A stretch of DNA of 64,000 nt from Bacteroidota bacterium (GCA_018266555.1 JAFEAF010000007.1:47721-111720), one strand, 5' to 3'; positions 1 to 10,145 are shown, numbered from the stretch's first letter. The notes: generated by a model not told the origin, from the sequence alone. Translations and numbers: made by a program.

Positions 1-1
1 C

Positions 2-1297
2 CTGCCGGCGAATTATACAAAATATTATTACCGGATCAGGGGAGTCAATGCATTTGCCCAATGGAGTGATTACTCTGATACATTAACTGCTATGGGAAGA
101 GATCTTACTGCACCGGCTGCGCCAATTGTGGAAAATCCTAAATACGAGAAATCAAAAGGGATGTTACTGAAATGGAAAAAGCCATTCAGGGAAAAGGATT
201 TCAAAGGCTATATGGTAACCCGGTCTCATAATGCAGTGATGGGGCCCTATACCTCGCTGACCAAATTATTGGAACCTTCTGTAACCCAATTCACCGATAC
301 TGGTGCTTTTGCTCATGGGCAGAACTACTATATTATCCTTGCCGTGGATACTGCCGGAAATATTGCTTACTCTATCCCGGTTATGGCGCTGGTGCCGGAT
401 AATACTCCACCTGCTATACCCGTAGGATTGCGGGGTACAATCACTAAAGGTGGGTTGGTTCATTTAAGCTGGAAACCCGATTCAGATGAAGACATCAAAG
501 GATATAAAGTGTATTTCGCTAATGGCAGTAATGATGTGTATTCCCAGGTCACCCTGGAACCCGTTGCTGATACAGTCTTTACGGATACCATAACATTAAA
601 AACACTGTCCAAAAATATATGGTATAAAATTGTAGCAGTGGATCAGAACAATAACCATTCAAAATATTCAGAACCCATCCGCTTAAAAAAACCGGATGTA
701 GTTCCGCCTATGCCGCCTCTTGCCACAAAAGTGCATGTGGATACCGCAGGTGTCCAAATAGACTGGATACAAAGCCCTGATGACGATGTAGTGGGTTATG
801 TGATTTCCCGGAAGGATAAGGGTTCAGGCTGGGCCATCATCTCGAGGGTGAAACATGATGTGGCAAAATCATCATTTCATTTTACCGATAATAATGTAAA
901 ACCATTTACAGATTATGAATATTGTGCCGAGGCCGTTGATGCTGATAGCCTTCATTCGGTTAAATCTGCTATTCTGAACGCAACAATCAAAACAGTGCCT
1001 GATCTTCCACCGCTCAAAACTTTGACAGCGGCTTATGATTCCCGGTTGAAACAGGTGCATTTGGAATGGCAGTTTACAGAGCAGGGGAATTATTTTTTTG
1101 TATTGTACCGGTCAGTGGGTAATGAGCCTCTATCAAAGTTTCAATCTGCTCAGTCAACCATCCGGAAATTTGATGATGATGTCTCAGCTTATAAAGGAAA
1201 TATCCGTTATGCCATCCAGGTTATGTACAGGGATCAACGGGGGAGAACAAGGGTAAGCGATCCGGTTACAGTGACTATTACAGACAAAGAACAGTGA
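2..1297 (+). CDS. Fibronectin type III repeat protein, 3' part only
   Basis: The frame is open from the first bases, so the gene starts before the window and only about 431 C-terminal residues are seen. They form about four fibronectin type III-like beta-sandwich modules of roughly 95-100 residues. Each has the typical tryptophan (LKWKKP, LSWKPD, IDWIQSP, LEWQF) and a later tyrosine-rich strand (YYIILAVD, WYKIVAVD, YEYCAEAVD, RYAIQVMY) followed by D-x-x-G/N. Proline-rich linkers such as DNTPPAIP separate the modules. Such arrays are usually adhesive or spacer parts of exported proteins. No T9SS sorting domain is visible at the C-terminus, which ends soon after the last strand, so anchoring would depend on the missing N-terminal part. 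No catalytic domain is in view; function beyond surface or binding is unknown. Confidence 0.85.
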   Translation: MPANYTKYYYRIRGVNAFAQWSDYSDTLTAMGRDLTAPAAPIVENPKYEKSKGMLLKWKKPFREKDFKGYMVTRSHNAVMGPYTSLTKLLEPSVTQFTDTGAFAHGQNYYIILAVDTAGNIAYSIPVMALVPDNTPPAIPVGLRGTITKGGLVHLSWKPDSDEDIKGYKVYFANGSNDVYSQVTLEPVADTVFTDTITLKTLSKNIWYKIVAVDQNNNHSKYSEPIRLKKPDVVPPMPPLATKVHVDTAGVQIDWIQSPDDDVVGYVISRKDKGSGWAIISRVKHDVAKSSFHFTDNNVKPFTDYEYCAEAVDADSLHSVKSAILNATIKTVPDLPPLKTLTAAYDSRLKQVHLEWQFTEQGNYFFVLYRSVGNEPLSKFQSAQSTIRKFDDDVSAYKGNIRYAIQVMYRDQRGRTRVSDPVTVTITDKEQ

Positions 1298-1360
1298 GGG
1301 TTCTTACCTCTGATCAATATGTGGGAAAGAATTTGTTTCACAAAATGAAAATTACTAAAA

Positions 1361-1398
1361 AGCCTGAACTAAAATACAAGTGTATTTCAGATCAGGCT
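1361..1398. terminator. Imperfect hairpin between convergent genes, likely bidirectional terminator
   Basis: A long dyad lies between two convergent genes. The outer arms AGCCTGA/TCAGGCT give 7 bp, then 2 bp and 6 bp more, separated by two single mismatches, closing on a 4-nt AAGT loop. Short T-rich stretches follow on the minus-strand side. Function as a terminator is inferred from position and fold. Confidence 0.5.
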
Positions 1399-1464
1399 AA
1401 AACCTTCATAGAAGGCGGCGCTCATTTTATTTTTGAAAGATTGAAAGCAATGGGTGCAGCTTCG

Positions 1465-3603
1465 CTATTGTTTAATAAATTTTTGTACAGACAACAATTG
1501 ATTATTATTATCCGTGGCTTTGATAAAATATAATTCCGCTTGCCAGGTTTTAACATTCAAAGCCATTTCATTGTCCCCGGGATTAACCGTATATTTTTTA
1601 TTTAAAACTACATGGCCTGCCATATCTGTAATCTGGATATTGACATTTCCCGCATTACCTGTTTTTAACCTTAATGTAAGTTGATCAGATACAGGATTGG
1701 GATGAATTGACATGCTTATCGCACTGGCATTATTATTTATATTAATCACCTTACTGTACTTAGCCGATCCATCTATGTCCACTCCTTTTATGCGGTAATA
1801 ATTATTTCCTGTTGCGGGGTTATTGTCTATAAATGTAAAGGGGTTTTCTTTTGCCACTTGTCCAATGACCTGGAAGTTAGCTCCTGTGGTGAACCGCTCT
1901 ACTTCAAAATGACTGAATGCATTATCTGTTTGTGCTTTCCAGTCCAACTGCACCTGTCCTGTAGAAAGCAGCTTGCCTTCAAAACTGAAAAAGTTTACAG
2001 GTAAAGGAATAAATCCCGATATGCCGAGCAGATTCAGACTAAACCGTGCAAAATACATCTCGAACGGTGAGCCAGGATCAGCCATTTCATAATACATTCC
2101 AAGAGTACCGTCTTTTAATCTTGTAATGCTAGAATACTGCGCTAACCCCGGAAAAATTGCTTTTGAAGTTGAAAAAGTAGTTCCTTCATCCGTACTTGCA
2201 AATACAGTCAGGTTTTGTCTTGAAGCAGTATTATTCGGAAGTGTATGTAATAAAATATTCATATTCTCACCCGTCAGGGTAGAGGAGTAGCGTACAAAAT
2301 CCCCATCGCATCTTGGATCATTTAAACTTGCTTGTGTTATAGGTGAACTCCATGTAGCGCCTCCGTTAGTAGAGGTTCTGAATTTTCTTCCGCCGGCTAT
2401 GCTGGTGCGGCTGCTCATCATCAGGTTCCCGTTATTGAGTTCCACCACTTTTGATTCATCACCCGTAAAACCATCAACACCGCCGGGGTTTGTATTTGTA
2501 AGCGTATTGACCACACTCCAGGTTGTGCCATGATCATCCGAATAGATAATAGTATTATTAATGGTGGAAGCAGAAGTTGCCCTAACTCCCGCCACAGCTA
2601 CAAGCCTGCCACTGTTTAATTGTGTTTGCCTTCCGGATGCTATCCATACAGCATACCAGTTTTTGCGGGTGGCATCGGCACAACCTGAACCATATATCTG
2701 GTTGGTTAAATCAACCGGCGCAGTCCATGTTGCTCCATTATCTGTACTCTTACACATTCGTACCCTGATGGGGCTAGATGGTGTTGAGGCGGCAAGTCCA
2801 CTGTTAGAAGCGAACAGGCAAATGATATTCCCGTTTGTTTTATCTAAAATAAGAGAAGCATCACCTGCACCTGTAGAGACGCCTAAATCAGCAATGGTTT
2901 GAGAAGTAAGCCATGTAACACCTTTATCAGTACTTCTTCGAATTATAATATCTGCTTTGGAAGGTAAATCAGAAGCACTGCTGAATCTTGCATCGGTGGC
3001 TGTAATAATATCTCCATTTGCTGCTGTGATGATTGCAGGTATCCGGAAATAAGTAGAAGCTGTAGGTACGCCACCATCTGTTACCTGGTCGCCCGACTTA
3101 AATACGACAGAGTGTTGCAAAATAAGCAAGCTTGATCCGGCTGGGGAAGAATTAACTGTTGTTGTTGTTGCGCCAATCCTTACCGATACACAAGTTGCAT
3201 CCAATACATTTCCTTCTGTGGCGCCGGCTGCCACATCATAAGTTATCCAGAAATAATTATTACTTCCATTTGTCAATGCGTTACTCCCGGTTATGGCAAT
3301 ATTTCCTGCACCGACTGAAGTAGTGGTGCCAAATACTGTCTGGGTAGAATAAAACCGATTATTAGTTCCTGTTGAAATCACTGAAATCTTCGTTACATCT
3401 GAAGTGGCGGTAGTACCATTCATCGTAATGGTAACCGTGTTCAGAGTACCACCGGAATTGGTGATATTCATAAGAAGGATTCGTTGATTGGTTTGCCCTT
3501 TTCCTGCGGGCAATTGAGTCTGAGTAACCGTTACCGTTTGTGCGGTAATAGATCCGGTTGCGAAAATCATGAAGATTGAAATAAAGAACAGTTTGGTGGT
3601 CAT
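1465..3603 (-). CDS. Exo-alpha-sialidase (GH33, BNR repeats) with T9SS sorting domain
   Basis: Predicted secreted sialidase that removes terminal sialic acids from glycoconjugates. Residues 1-21 are a signal peptide ending in TAQ. Residues about 22-160 resemble the N-terminal domain found on BNR-repeat neuraminidases. The six-bladed catalytic domain begins with the FRIP motif (186-189, Arg187), followed by D204-A-R206 and R222/R223. At least five Asp boxes are visible: STDKGVTW, STDNGATW, SDDHGTTW, STNGGATW and STDEGTTF. The last ~75 residues are a T9SS type A sorting domain starting at HPNPVSD and ending in a short basic tail, so the product should cross the outer membrane by T9SS. Length of 712 aa is normal for this architecture. 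The neighbouring minus-strand gene is a second T9SS cargo 37 bp upstream, so cotranscription is possible. The substrate is inferred from the family. Confidence 0.88.
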   Translation of the reverse strand: MTTKLFFISIFMIFATGSITAQTVTVTQTQLPAGKGQTNQRILLMNITNSGGTLNTVTITMNGTTATSDVTKISVISTGTNNRFYSTQTVFGTTTSVGAGNIAITGSNALTNGSNNYFWITYDVAAGATEGNVLDATCVSVRIGATTTTVNSSPAGSSLLILQHSVVFKSGDQVTDGGVPTASTYFRIPAIITAANGDIITATDARFSSASDLPSKADIIIRRSTDKGVTWLTSQTIADLGVSTGAGDASLILDKTNGNIICLFASNSGLAASTPSSPIRVRMCKSTDNGATWTAPVDLTNQIYGSGCADATRKNWYAVWIASGRQTQLNSGRLVAVAGVRATSASTINNTIIYSDDHGTTWSVVNTLTNTNPGGVDGFTGDESKVVELNNGNLMMSSRTSIAGGRKFRTSTNGGATWSSPITQASLNDPRCDGDFVRYSSTLTGENMNILLHTLPNNTASRQNLTVFASTDEGTTFSTSKAIFPGLAQYSSITRLKDGTLGMYYEMADPGSPFEMYFARFSLNLLGISGFIPLPVNFFSFEGKLLSTGQVQLDWKAQTDNAFSHFEVERFTTGANFQVIGQVAKENPFTFIDNNPATGNNYYRIKGVDIDGSAKYSKVININNNASAISMSIHPNPVSDQLTLRLKTGNAGNVNIQITDMAGHVVLNKKYTVNPGDNEMALNVKTWQAELYFIKATDNNNQLLSVQKFIKQ

Positions 3604-3640
3604 TGGGTAATTGGATTTTTAATTTGAAATATGCTAATGT

Positions 3641-6600
3641 TTATTTTACAAAAATTGAATGACTTATTTTTTCCCCGTTTTTATTCCTGAGTAAAACATA
3701 ATAAGTGCCATGGGGCAGATCATTCAGATCCGTAAGGGTTATTTTATTAGTCCCTTTCTGGAGCATCCAGCTATAATTTTTCATCAATCTGCCGTTGTCA
3801 TCTATAATGGTTAGCTGGCTGTTGCCGGCATCTTCGCCGGTTAAAAAATTTATTGTAGCCGTGCTGCCGGATACAGGGTTGGGGCTGATCAGTAAATTAT
3901 TTTTTAATTCATATTGAGGCATCTCTACCATTACAATTCCTGAATAACTGAACCTGCCGTCAATATCCACTTGTTTTAAACGATAAAAACTTTTACCCGG
4001 GAACGGATTGTGGTCAACATCATTATAGTATTGCAAACTGAAGCCATTGCCCTGCGTGGGCACAATATGTAATTGTATCCAGTTTATTCCATCGCTGCTT
4101 TTTTCTACCACAAAATATTGGTTATTGATTTCTGAAGCAGTGGTCCATTTGATTTGTACACTGTCTCCCTGCCTGTTGGCTGAAAAGTGTACCAGCTTAA
4201 CAGGAAGCGGCACTGTATTGACACCGAAGTCAACATAAGTGACTGTAGTGGATCCGGTAAGGATTGGAGCTGCACCGGTCAAACGATTTCCTGCAGCAGG
4301 GCTAACAGCAATTTTTCCATCGGTAGTTCCATCATCGCCGATGCCAAGCCCGATATGTTCCCCGGTAAATGCCCAGGTGGTAGGAGCCAGCGTGGCTGCA
4401 GGTGCCGGTGTTCCCACAGCTCCAGGCACCGTGGTTGTTAACCGCATGGTATAATTGCCGGGATAAACATTGCTGAAATTATATGTACCGCCTGCGCCTA
4501 CCGCAGATGAAGCGACAATATTTCCCGAACCATCTACCAGTACAACATACAACTGGTTACCCCCGATACTATTGATACCTGTTCCATTGACGGTATTATC
4601 GGGTGTGGTATCGTAAAACACATTGCCCGAAATACAGGGATTTCTTGCAACCGTAAAATCATCCATCAAATCATCTGCAGAAGCGCCTACTAATAAACTA
4701 CTGATCCAGGAATGGCTGGCAACAGTTCCAACTACCACCGGGTATGTAAACGCCGCTGTACTACCATTTACACTTACATTAGTTACCACAAGATTGCTGC
4801 CCTGTACATCAAATGTTACAGAAAGTGTCCACCATGAATTTGAGGCTGGGGCTAAACCGTCCCAACCTGATGGTCTGCTTGATGAAGTAGCAGACAAAGT
4901 TGAGGCATCCAGGTTATCAACAATAAACAATCCGGTAGTGATGTTGCCTCCAACATATACGCCCTGGCGTTCAAGTTTGGTCCATGAAGGCGGATCATAT
5001 CTTCCATCCGGATTAAAATTGGAGTAATTGTTTGGCATTATAAACAGGTACGATTCGTTTTCTTCCTGTGCACCGGATTTGTTCAGGAATCTTCCAATCA
5101 ATGTGATCGGGCCGCTTGCGCTGTTAAGTGTATAAGTTTGTCTGCTGATAAAATCTGCCGTTACGTTTCCTGTATTATTACTTGATGTATTTGTCCATAC
5201 ACCTCCAAAAAAAACATTGGTTGGGTTGCTAGCACCGCTCAGGTCCGTGTGCTGGGGTATTGCAGCAGCCTGCCCATACAGGTTGGCATCGGTGGCAAAA
5301 GATTCCCATTCAAAATTATTGGTGACCGTTGCCCAGTTGGTTGGGTTTGCTGTTCCCGTTGCTGTCTGGTTTGTTTGATTGCTGATCTTGGCATTGGATG
5401 GCACCATATCATAGGTGATGACATTGGTATTGCAATCAAATGTATTGCTGCTTACCGTTTGCGTTTGTATCCCGAAATTAACATTCGTAGCTCCTGCCGG
5501 CCCCACCACGATACTACCATTTGGGCTGCCATCATTTCCCGCACCGGCCCCGATATTTTCTCCTGTATATATCCAACCGTCAGGAAGCGAAGATTGTACT
5601 GCGGCTGAACCAATGGCGCCTACCGTCATATTGGAAATTCTTACTTCAAATACTCCGCCCGGCACATTGCTGAAAGAATAAGTGCCACCGGCGGCAACAG
5701 CGGTCTTATTCACTATAATTTCATTTTCATCTACAAGGAAAGCAGTTAAAGCGCTGCCACCGGGGTTATTGATGCCCACGCCATTCACTGTATTATCCGA
5801 AAGCCCGTTGGCATCATTATAAACTGTTCCGCTGATATTATAACATGAATTAGTAGTAATAGTAAAATCATCCAGCAAGTCATCAACTGATGCTACAGCC
5901 CGAACACTGTTGATCCATTGGTGTGAAGTATGTGGGGCGGTACCAACCTGCGTGGAATAATAGTAAGAGTATATAACCAATGGGCTGCTAAAACCAGCGA
6001 TAGTGGTTCCGTTTATTTTAATATCGGTAATAACAATATTTCCTCCCTGAATATCAAAAGTAACCGACATGGTGTACCATGCATTTGCCGCAGGCATGAC
6101 ACCTGCATAAGTAGCAATAGTAGTTGAAGCAGTACCAGCATCAAGATTATCGTACACATTCAACGTGCCGCCGATAGAGCCTCCTACAGAAATACCTATA
6201 CTACTAGATGTATTTCCTGCACGTCCAACAGGATTTGTATTTACATAACCCGAAGGAATCAATGAAAGGTATGCCTCGTCGTATGCAGTGGTGGCATTAA
6301 GGTTAAAAAAAGTTCCCTTCAAGGTAATGGGCCCCTGGTATAAATTAAAAATTTGATTACTTATTAAGTCAGCGGGTGTTGTATTATTACTACCGTAAAA
6401 AACATTTGTTTTGTTGGGTATGCCAGCATGTACGCCGGTAGCATTTGCATTTAAACTACCATTTGCAGGAGGTTCCCATGCAAATGGGGTGGTTCCAAAA
6501 GAGCCCCAGGTTGTAGGCGATCCACCTGCTTTCGCATTTGCAGCAACCATATCATAAGTAAAAGAAGGTGTGGCACAACTAACCGTTTGGCCTATTGATA

Positions 6601-6676
6601 CCTGGGCGATCAATATAAAAAAGAAGGCAAGCCCAGCTTGTATAGCGATACTTTTTGGAATGAGTGGTTTTTTCAT
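3641..6676 (-). CDS. Large T9SS cargo with two tandem lectin-like plus SdrD_B-like modules
   Basis: A 1011-residue exported protein with a signal peptide (1 to about 30, ending SIGQ). Two homologous units follow. Unit 1 (about 31-403) opens with TYDMVAANAK and unit 2 (about 412-830) with TYDMVPSNAK. Each has a ~240-residue beta-rich region with SVTFD(I/V)QG strands and a DDL(L/M)DDFT motif, then a SdrD_B/Cna-B-like domain (ISGTVYND; ISGNVFYD) with AVGAGGTYNFSNV-type strands. A ~100-residue region with FYRLKQVDIDG follows, then a T9SS type A sorting domain (LISPNPVSG to the end). The lectin-like assignment of the first half of each unit is inferred from fold-like pattern, not from a known motif. 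It is probably an adhesin or structural surface protein; no catalytic residues are recognised. Confidence 0.75.
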   Translation of the reverse strand: MKKPLIPKSIAIQAGLAFFFILIAQVSIGQTVSCATPSFTYDMVAANAKAGGSPTTWGSFGTTPFAWEPPANGSLNANATGVHAGIPNKTNVFYGSNNTTPADLISNQIFNLYQGPITLKGTFFNLNATTAYDEAYLSLIPSGYVNTNPVGRAGNTSSSIGISVGGSIGGTLNVYDNLDAGTASTTIATYAGVMPAANAWYTMSVTFDIQGGNIVITDIKINGTTIAGFSSPLVIYSYYYSTQVGTAPHTSHQWINSVRAVASVDDLLDDFTITTNSCYNISGTVYNDANGLSDNTVNGVGINNPGGSALTAFLVDENEIIVNKTAVAAGGTYSFSNVPGGVFEVRISNMTVGAIGSAAVQSSLPDGWIYTGENIGAGAGNDGSPNGSIVVGPAGATNVNFGIQTQTVSSNTFDCNTNVITYDMVPSNAKISNQTNQTATGTANPTNWATVTNNFEWESFATDANLYGQAAAIPQHTDLSGASNPTNVFFGGVWTNTSSNNTGNVTADFISRQTYTLNSASGPITLIGRFLNKSGAQEENESYLFIMPNNYSNFNPDGRYDPPSWTKLERQGVYVGGNITTGLFIVDNLDASTLSATSSSRPSGWDGLAPASNSWWTLSVTFDVQGSNLVVTNVSVNGSTAAFTYPVVVGTVASHSWISSLLVGASADDLMDDFTVARNPCISGNVFYDTTPDNTVNGTGINSIGGNQLYVVLVDGSGNIVASSAVGAGGTYNFSNVYPGNYTMRLTTTVPGAVGTPAPAATLAPTTWAFTGEHIGLGIGDDGTTDGKIAVSPAAGNRLTGAAPILTGSTTVTYVDFGVNTVPLPVKLVHFSANRQGDSVQIKWTTASEINNQYFVVEKSSDGINWIQLHIVPTQGNGFSLQYYNDVDHNPFPGKSFYRLKQVDIDGRFSYSGIVMVEMPQYELKNNLLISPNPVSGSTATINFLTGEDAGNSQLTIIDDNGRLMKNYSWMLQKGTNKITLTDLNDLPHGTYYVLLRNKNGEKISHSIFVK

Positions 6677-7470
6677 AACTGGATACCTGGCCTGTGTACG
6701 GATTGCGTTGGCTATTGCATGTTTTCAATCAGGCCATTTTATAATTTATTAAAACATTAAACGATAATGGTTTAATCTTATTGCAAAATAAAAGATGTTC
6801 TGTTTTAACCTGTTACCAAAGCACAGTTTTTTTGACATTTGATGATATTTGATATCCGATTCAAGAGAATCACTAAGCGGTTTTACGTAATAAAAACCCA
6901 TCGGGCATTGCTGATTTCCCGATGCACCTGTCATTTATTTTTTTTATTAAGTAACAACAAAAGGAAAATTTTTTAGAAAAACAAAATTCTATTCTTCATG
7001 TGCAAGCTCTTGCAGTTTCGTGTTTTTACGAACATTAAAATCAAAGAAGTTTTTTTAAAATAAAATTTGCTGTTCTTAATATTTATAAATTTTAAATATG
7101 GCTTTTCCTGTGAAGAATAAGGGATTGTTTATAAAAAAAGGTTGATGGCATTCGGGAAAAGCAGGAAATAATATCTCATTGATATGTATTCCAGCAGGAT
7201 AAGAATTAATTTTTCATTTTCGTAGTTTTCCTATTGCACAATCGTAATTTCTGTTATTAAATTTACATCGTATTTGATCCGAACCTTATGATGAATTGCA
7301 AACTTCACTTAGTAAAAACTCTTGCAGAATTTTCTCTTCATCATTTCCGGGTCTTCATACAACCAACGACAGGGGTATTTGATTAAACACGGCCCATCAT
7401 TGAACAAAATTTCCCTGATCCAATTTATCCGATAGAAAAATCAGTTTTTTTAATCTGTAAACTTTGAACA
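6677..7470. other. AT-rich divergent intergenic region
   Basis: About 790 bp between two divergently transcribed T9SS-cargo genes. It is AT-rich and lacks a convincing ORF or RNA gene. A near-consensus box AAACTTTG (7 of 8 to TAnnTTTG) ends 4 nt before the ATG at 7471, but no good -33 partner is seen. The region presumably carries both promoters; nothing else is recognised. Confidence 0.4.
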
Positions 7471-8895
7471 ATGAAACTGAATTTTACTCATGCCGGTAAC
7501 AGAGTAGTGAAAATGGCAGCATCAGCTTTACTGATTTTATTTGCCGGACAACTGTATGCACAAACTTATCCCGTAGTGCTGCGCAGCCCTTCCCAGTATG
7601 TCTATGGTTTAGCGGGCAACGGTGCGATTTATGAAATTGATCAGACAACCGGCGCCGGTACGATGATAAAGAACTCAACGTATTCCGGAAATGCAGCCAA
7701 CCAGTCAAATGGGATTGCATATGCCCCCACTACCAATTTGTTTTATTATTTTAAAAGGAACCCCGGTGGCTCCAACCAGGAATTTGTATCCTTTAGCCCG
7801 GCTACAGGCGCTGTTACTATCCTGGCTACATCGCCTATTACCAGTACAATCTATACGGGTTGTATAAACTCTACCGGCACCGCATTTTATACTTCAGATG
7901 TGAATGGCAATTTCTTTTATTATAATGTCACCCTTAATACCTGGACAAAGATCACTTCTAATTTTATTGACCAGGACGGCAATAATGTTACCAGTGTTTT
8001 GCAAAGCCAGACTTCAGGAGATATGGCCATGGATGCTAATGGGAATATCTGGCTGGCATCTTCAAACAGTTCCAACTATGCCATTTATAAATTTCCTTCT
8101 CCTATACCAACATCACCGGTGGCACAAATAGTTGTTCAACGTTATAAAGATCCTTCAACTCCCACACCCGGAGGTGCCAGTATATATGGTGTAGCTTTTG
8201 ATGTGAATGGAAATATTATCCTTGCATCCAGTAACGATAAAATGTACCTTCTGCAAAAAGCATCCGGGACGGCTACTTTCATGACCAATCTGAGTCCTTC
8301 GGGGATGGTCAGTGACCTCACTTCACAAAATTTTCCTACAAAAGTGTTGCCGGTAAAATGGCTGAGTTTTACTGCCAATCTCCAGGAGAACAATACTGTT
8401 TCACTCAACTGGCAGGTAACCGAAGAAAATAATAAAGGGTTTTATGTTGAGTATAGTACCGATGGAGATACATGGCAGTCCGCTACATTTATTCCGAGTA
8501 AGGGGAATCCCGGGTCGGTTCAGTCCTATTCATACGATTATACAAATAAAATTAATGGCAAAATCTGTTTCCGTATCAAACAGGTGGATATTGATGACCA
8601 GTTCAGTTATTCATCAGTAAAAACAATCAGCCTTAATTCTGCTAAACAAACATATTCAGTATGGCCCAATCCTTCCAGTGATGTCATTCACATTTCAGGA
8701 GGAGCGGACGAAAATTCCACAGCTGATCCTGCATCCCTGCAAATTTTTGATCAATCGGGTAAAATGATAACGTCACAAAAACTGCAAACAGGAATCAACA
8801 CAATTAACATCAGCAAATTTATAAGCGGTGTATATTTTGCCAGGATTCAAAATAGCGGGGAAAATGCTTTTATTCAAAAGATCGTAAAGCAATAA
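7471..8895 (+). CDS. Secreted beta-propeller-like protein with T9SS sorting domain
   Basis: A 474-residue exported protein with a signal peptide (1 to about 30, ending LYAQ). Residues about 40-290 look like a propeller of the DUF6923/SMP-30-like kind: repeated short strands with GNGAIYEIDQTTGAG, SNGIAYAPTTN, FVSFSPATGAV, DMAMDANGNIWLA and YGVAFDVNGNII. A ~95-residue linking domain (LPVKWLSFTANL to FRIKQVDIDDQFSYS) follows; the same linker type occurs in the 1011-aa cargo upstream. The C-terminus is a T9SS type A sorting domain (VWPNPSSDV to the final KIVKQ). Ligand or enzymatic role is unknown. A strong hairpin terminator lies 40 bp downstream. Confidence 0.75.
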   Translation: MKLNFTHAGNRVVKMAASALLILFAGQLYAQTYPVVLRSPSQYVYGLAGNGAIYEIDQTTGAGTMIKNSTYSGNAANQSNGIAYAPTTNLFYYFKRNPGGSNQEFVSFSPATGAVTILATSPITSTIYTGCINSTGTAFYTSDVNGNFFYYNVTLNTWTKITSNFIDQDGNNVTSVLQSQTSGDMAMDANGNIWLASSNSSNYAIYKFPSPIPTSPVAQIVVQRYKDPSTPTPGGASIYGVAFDVNGNIILASSNDKMYLLQKASGTATFMTNLSPSGMVSDLTSQNFPTKVLPVKWLSFTANLQENNTVSLNWQVTEENNKGFYVEYSTDGDTWQSATFIPSKGNPGSVQSYSYDYTNKINGKICFRIKQVDIDDQFSYSSVKTISLNSAKQTYSVWPNPSSDVIHISGGADENSTADPASLQIFDQSGKMITSQKLQTGINTINISKFISGVYFARIQNSGENAFIQKIVKQ

Positions 8896-8935
8896 TCATA
8901 TTTTGCCATCATTCCTTTTAGTCTTGACCAAAAAT

Positions 8936-8963
8936 TCCGGCGCTGATGTGCCGGATTTTTTTT
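8936..8963 (+). terminator. Rho-independent terminator
   Basis: The 8-bp stem TCCGGCGC/GTGCCGGA (one G-T pair) with loop TGAT is followed directly by eight T residues. It sits 40 bp after the stop of the propeller gene, a textbook intrinsic terminator. Confidence 0.9.
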
Positions 8964-9113
8964 ATTGACGGGATATTCTGCCGGGTATTTGTATTAAAAA
9001 AAACAGGTAAGCCTGGAAACATTTTAATAGTTTCATTTGATGTATTCTCTTTTGAATTGCATGAAAAATAGTTTACACCAACCTCCCGTAACTTTATCAT
9101 TAAATAAAAGTTT

Positions 9114-10145
9114 ATGGAACTCGGCATAGGCATGTTTGGAGATAATCATTATGATAGAAATGGAAAACCCCAATCACCGGGACAACGACTGCAGGAGATG
9201 ATTGAAGAAATAAAGTTGATGGACCAGGTTGGTTTGGATTTTTTCGGAATCGGGGAGCATCATCGCCCTGATTATGCAGTGTCTGTTCCTGAAATAATTT
9301 TAGCGGCAGCATCCACTGTTACAAAAAAAATAAAACTTGGTAGCGCCGTCAATGTAATCAGTTCATCAGACCCGGTGCGGTTGTATGAAAGTTATGCGAT
9401 GATTGACCAGATTTCAAACGGCAGGGCAGAGCTGATGGCCGGGCGTGGCAGTTTTATTGAATCATTTCCATTGTACGGATACCGGTTAGAAGACTATGAA
9501 GATCTTTTTGAAGAAAAACTGGGGCTGCTGGTAAAAATAAATAAGGTAAACCCTATAACATGGGAAGGCAAATTCAGGCCGCCATTAGAAAATCAATTGA
9601 TATTGCCCCGTGCTGTACAGGATCACCTGAACATCTGGGTGGCTGTAGGTGGTACGCCGGAATCTGTAGTACGTGCTGCAAAATATGGATTGCCCGTAAT
9701 CTTTGCCATCATTGGCGGGAACCCGGCACAGTTCAAACCATTGTTTGAATACTATAAAAAACTGTATGAACATTATGGACATGATATGAAAAAATTCCAG
9801 GTGGGCGTACACATGCATGCATTGTTTGGTGAGGACAGCAAAAAAATTGCTGATGAATATTATCCTGTTTACTCTTCCCAGATGGACAGGGTAGGCCGGA
9901 GCCGCGGATGGCCTTTATATCAAAAACAACAATACGATGTTGGGAGAGGGCCAAACGGACATTTGATCATTGGCAATTCCGATGAAGCGGTTGAAAAAAT
10001 TTTACACATGCAGGAACTCTTTGGGCTCACCCGTTTTTCTGCACACATGGATGTGGGCGGGCCTTCTCATTCTTTATTGATGAAATCCATAGAGATTTTC
10101 GGAACTAAGATTGCACCGAAAATAAGAGAAGCACTGAAAAAATAA
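9114..10145 (+). CDS. LLM-class flavin-dependent oxidoreductase (luciferase-like)
   Basis: A 343-residue member of the bacterial luciferase-like monooxygenase superfamily, which uses reduced FMN or F420 in a TIM barrel. Family signatures include ELGIGMFGD at the N-terminus, GLDFFGIGEHHRPDYAVS (the E-H-H segment), a KIKLGSAVNVISSSDPVRLYE strand-loop, and the GRAELMAGRGSFIES phosphate-binding region. NIWVAVGGTPESVVRAAKYG follows near residues 180-195. The length is normal for the family. The protein has no signal peptide and is cytosolic. It stands alone, so the substrate cannot be inferred from context. A box TAACTTTA (7 of 8 to the -7 consensus) lies 18 nt before the start. A minus-strand receptor gene is convergent with it. 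Confidence 0.9.
   Translation: MELGIGMFGDNHYDRNGKPQSPGQRLQEMIEEIKLMDQVGLDFFGIGEHHRPDYAVSVPEIILAAASTVTKKIKLGSAVNVISSSDPVRLYESYAMIDQISNGRAELMAGRGSFIESFPLYGYRLEDYEDLFEEKLGLLVKINKVNPITWEGKFRPPLENQLILPRAVQDHLNIWVAVGGTPESVVRAAKYGLPVIFAIIGGNPAQFKPLFEYYKKLYEHYGHDMKKFQVGVHMHALFGEDSKKIADEYYPVYSSQMDRVGRSRGWPLYQKQQYDVGRGPNGHLIIGNSDEAVEKILHMQELFGLTRFSAHMDVGGPSHSLLMKSIEIFGTKIAPKIREALKK

Noticed and set aside
1294..1533. 79-aa plus-strand ORF overlapping the stop of the FN3 gene
   Set aside because: It runs through the intergenic hairpin and the 3' end of the sialidase gene, has no domain-like pattern and odd composition. Most likely a chance frame.
4623..5608. Plus-strand ORFs of 119 and 134 codons inside the 1011-aa cargo gene
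   Set aside because: They are antisense shadows of a gene with clear signal peptide, repeats and sorting domain. Their residue patterns are not protein-like.
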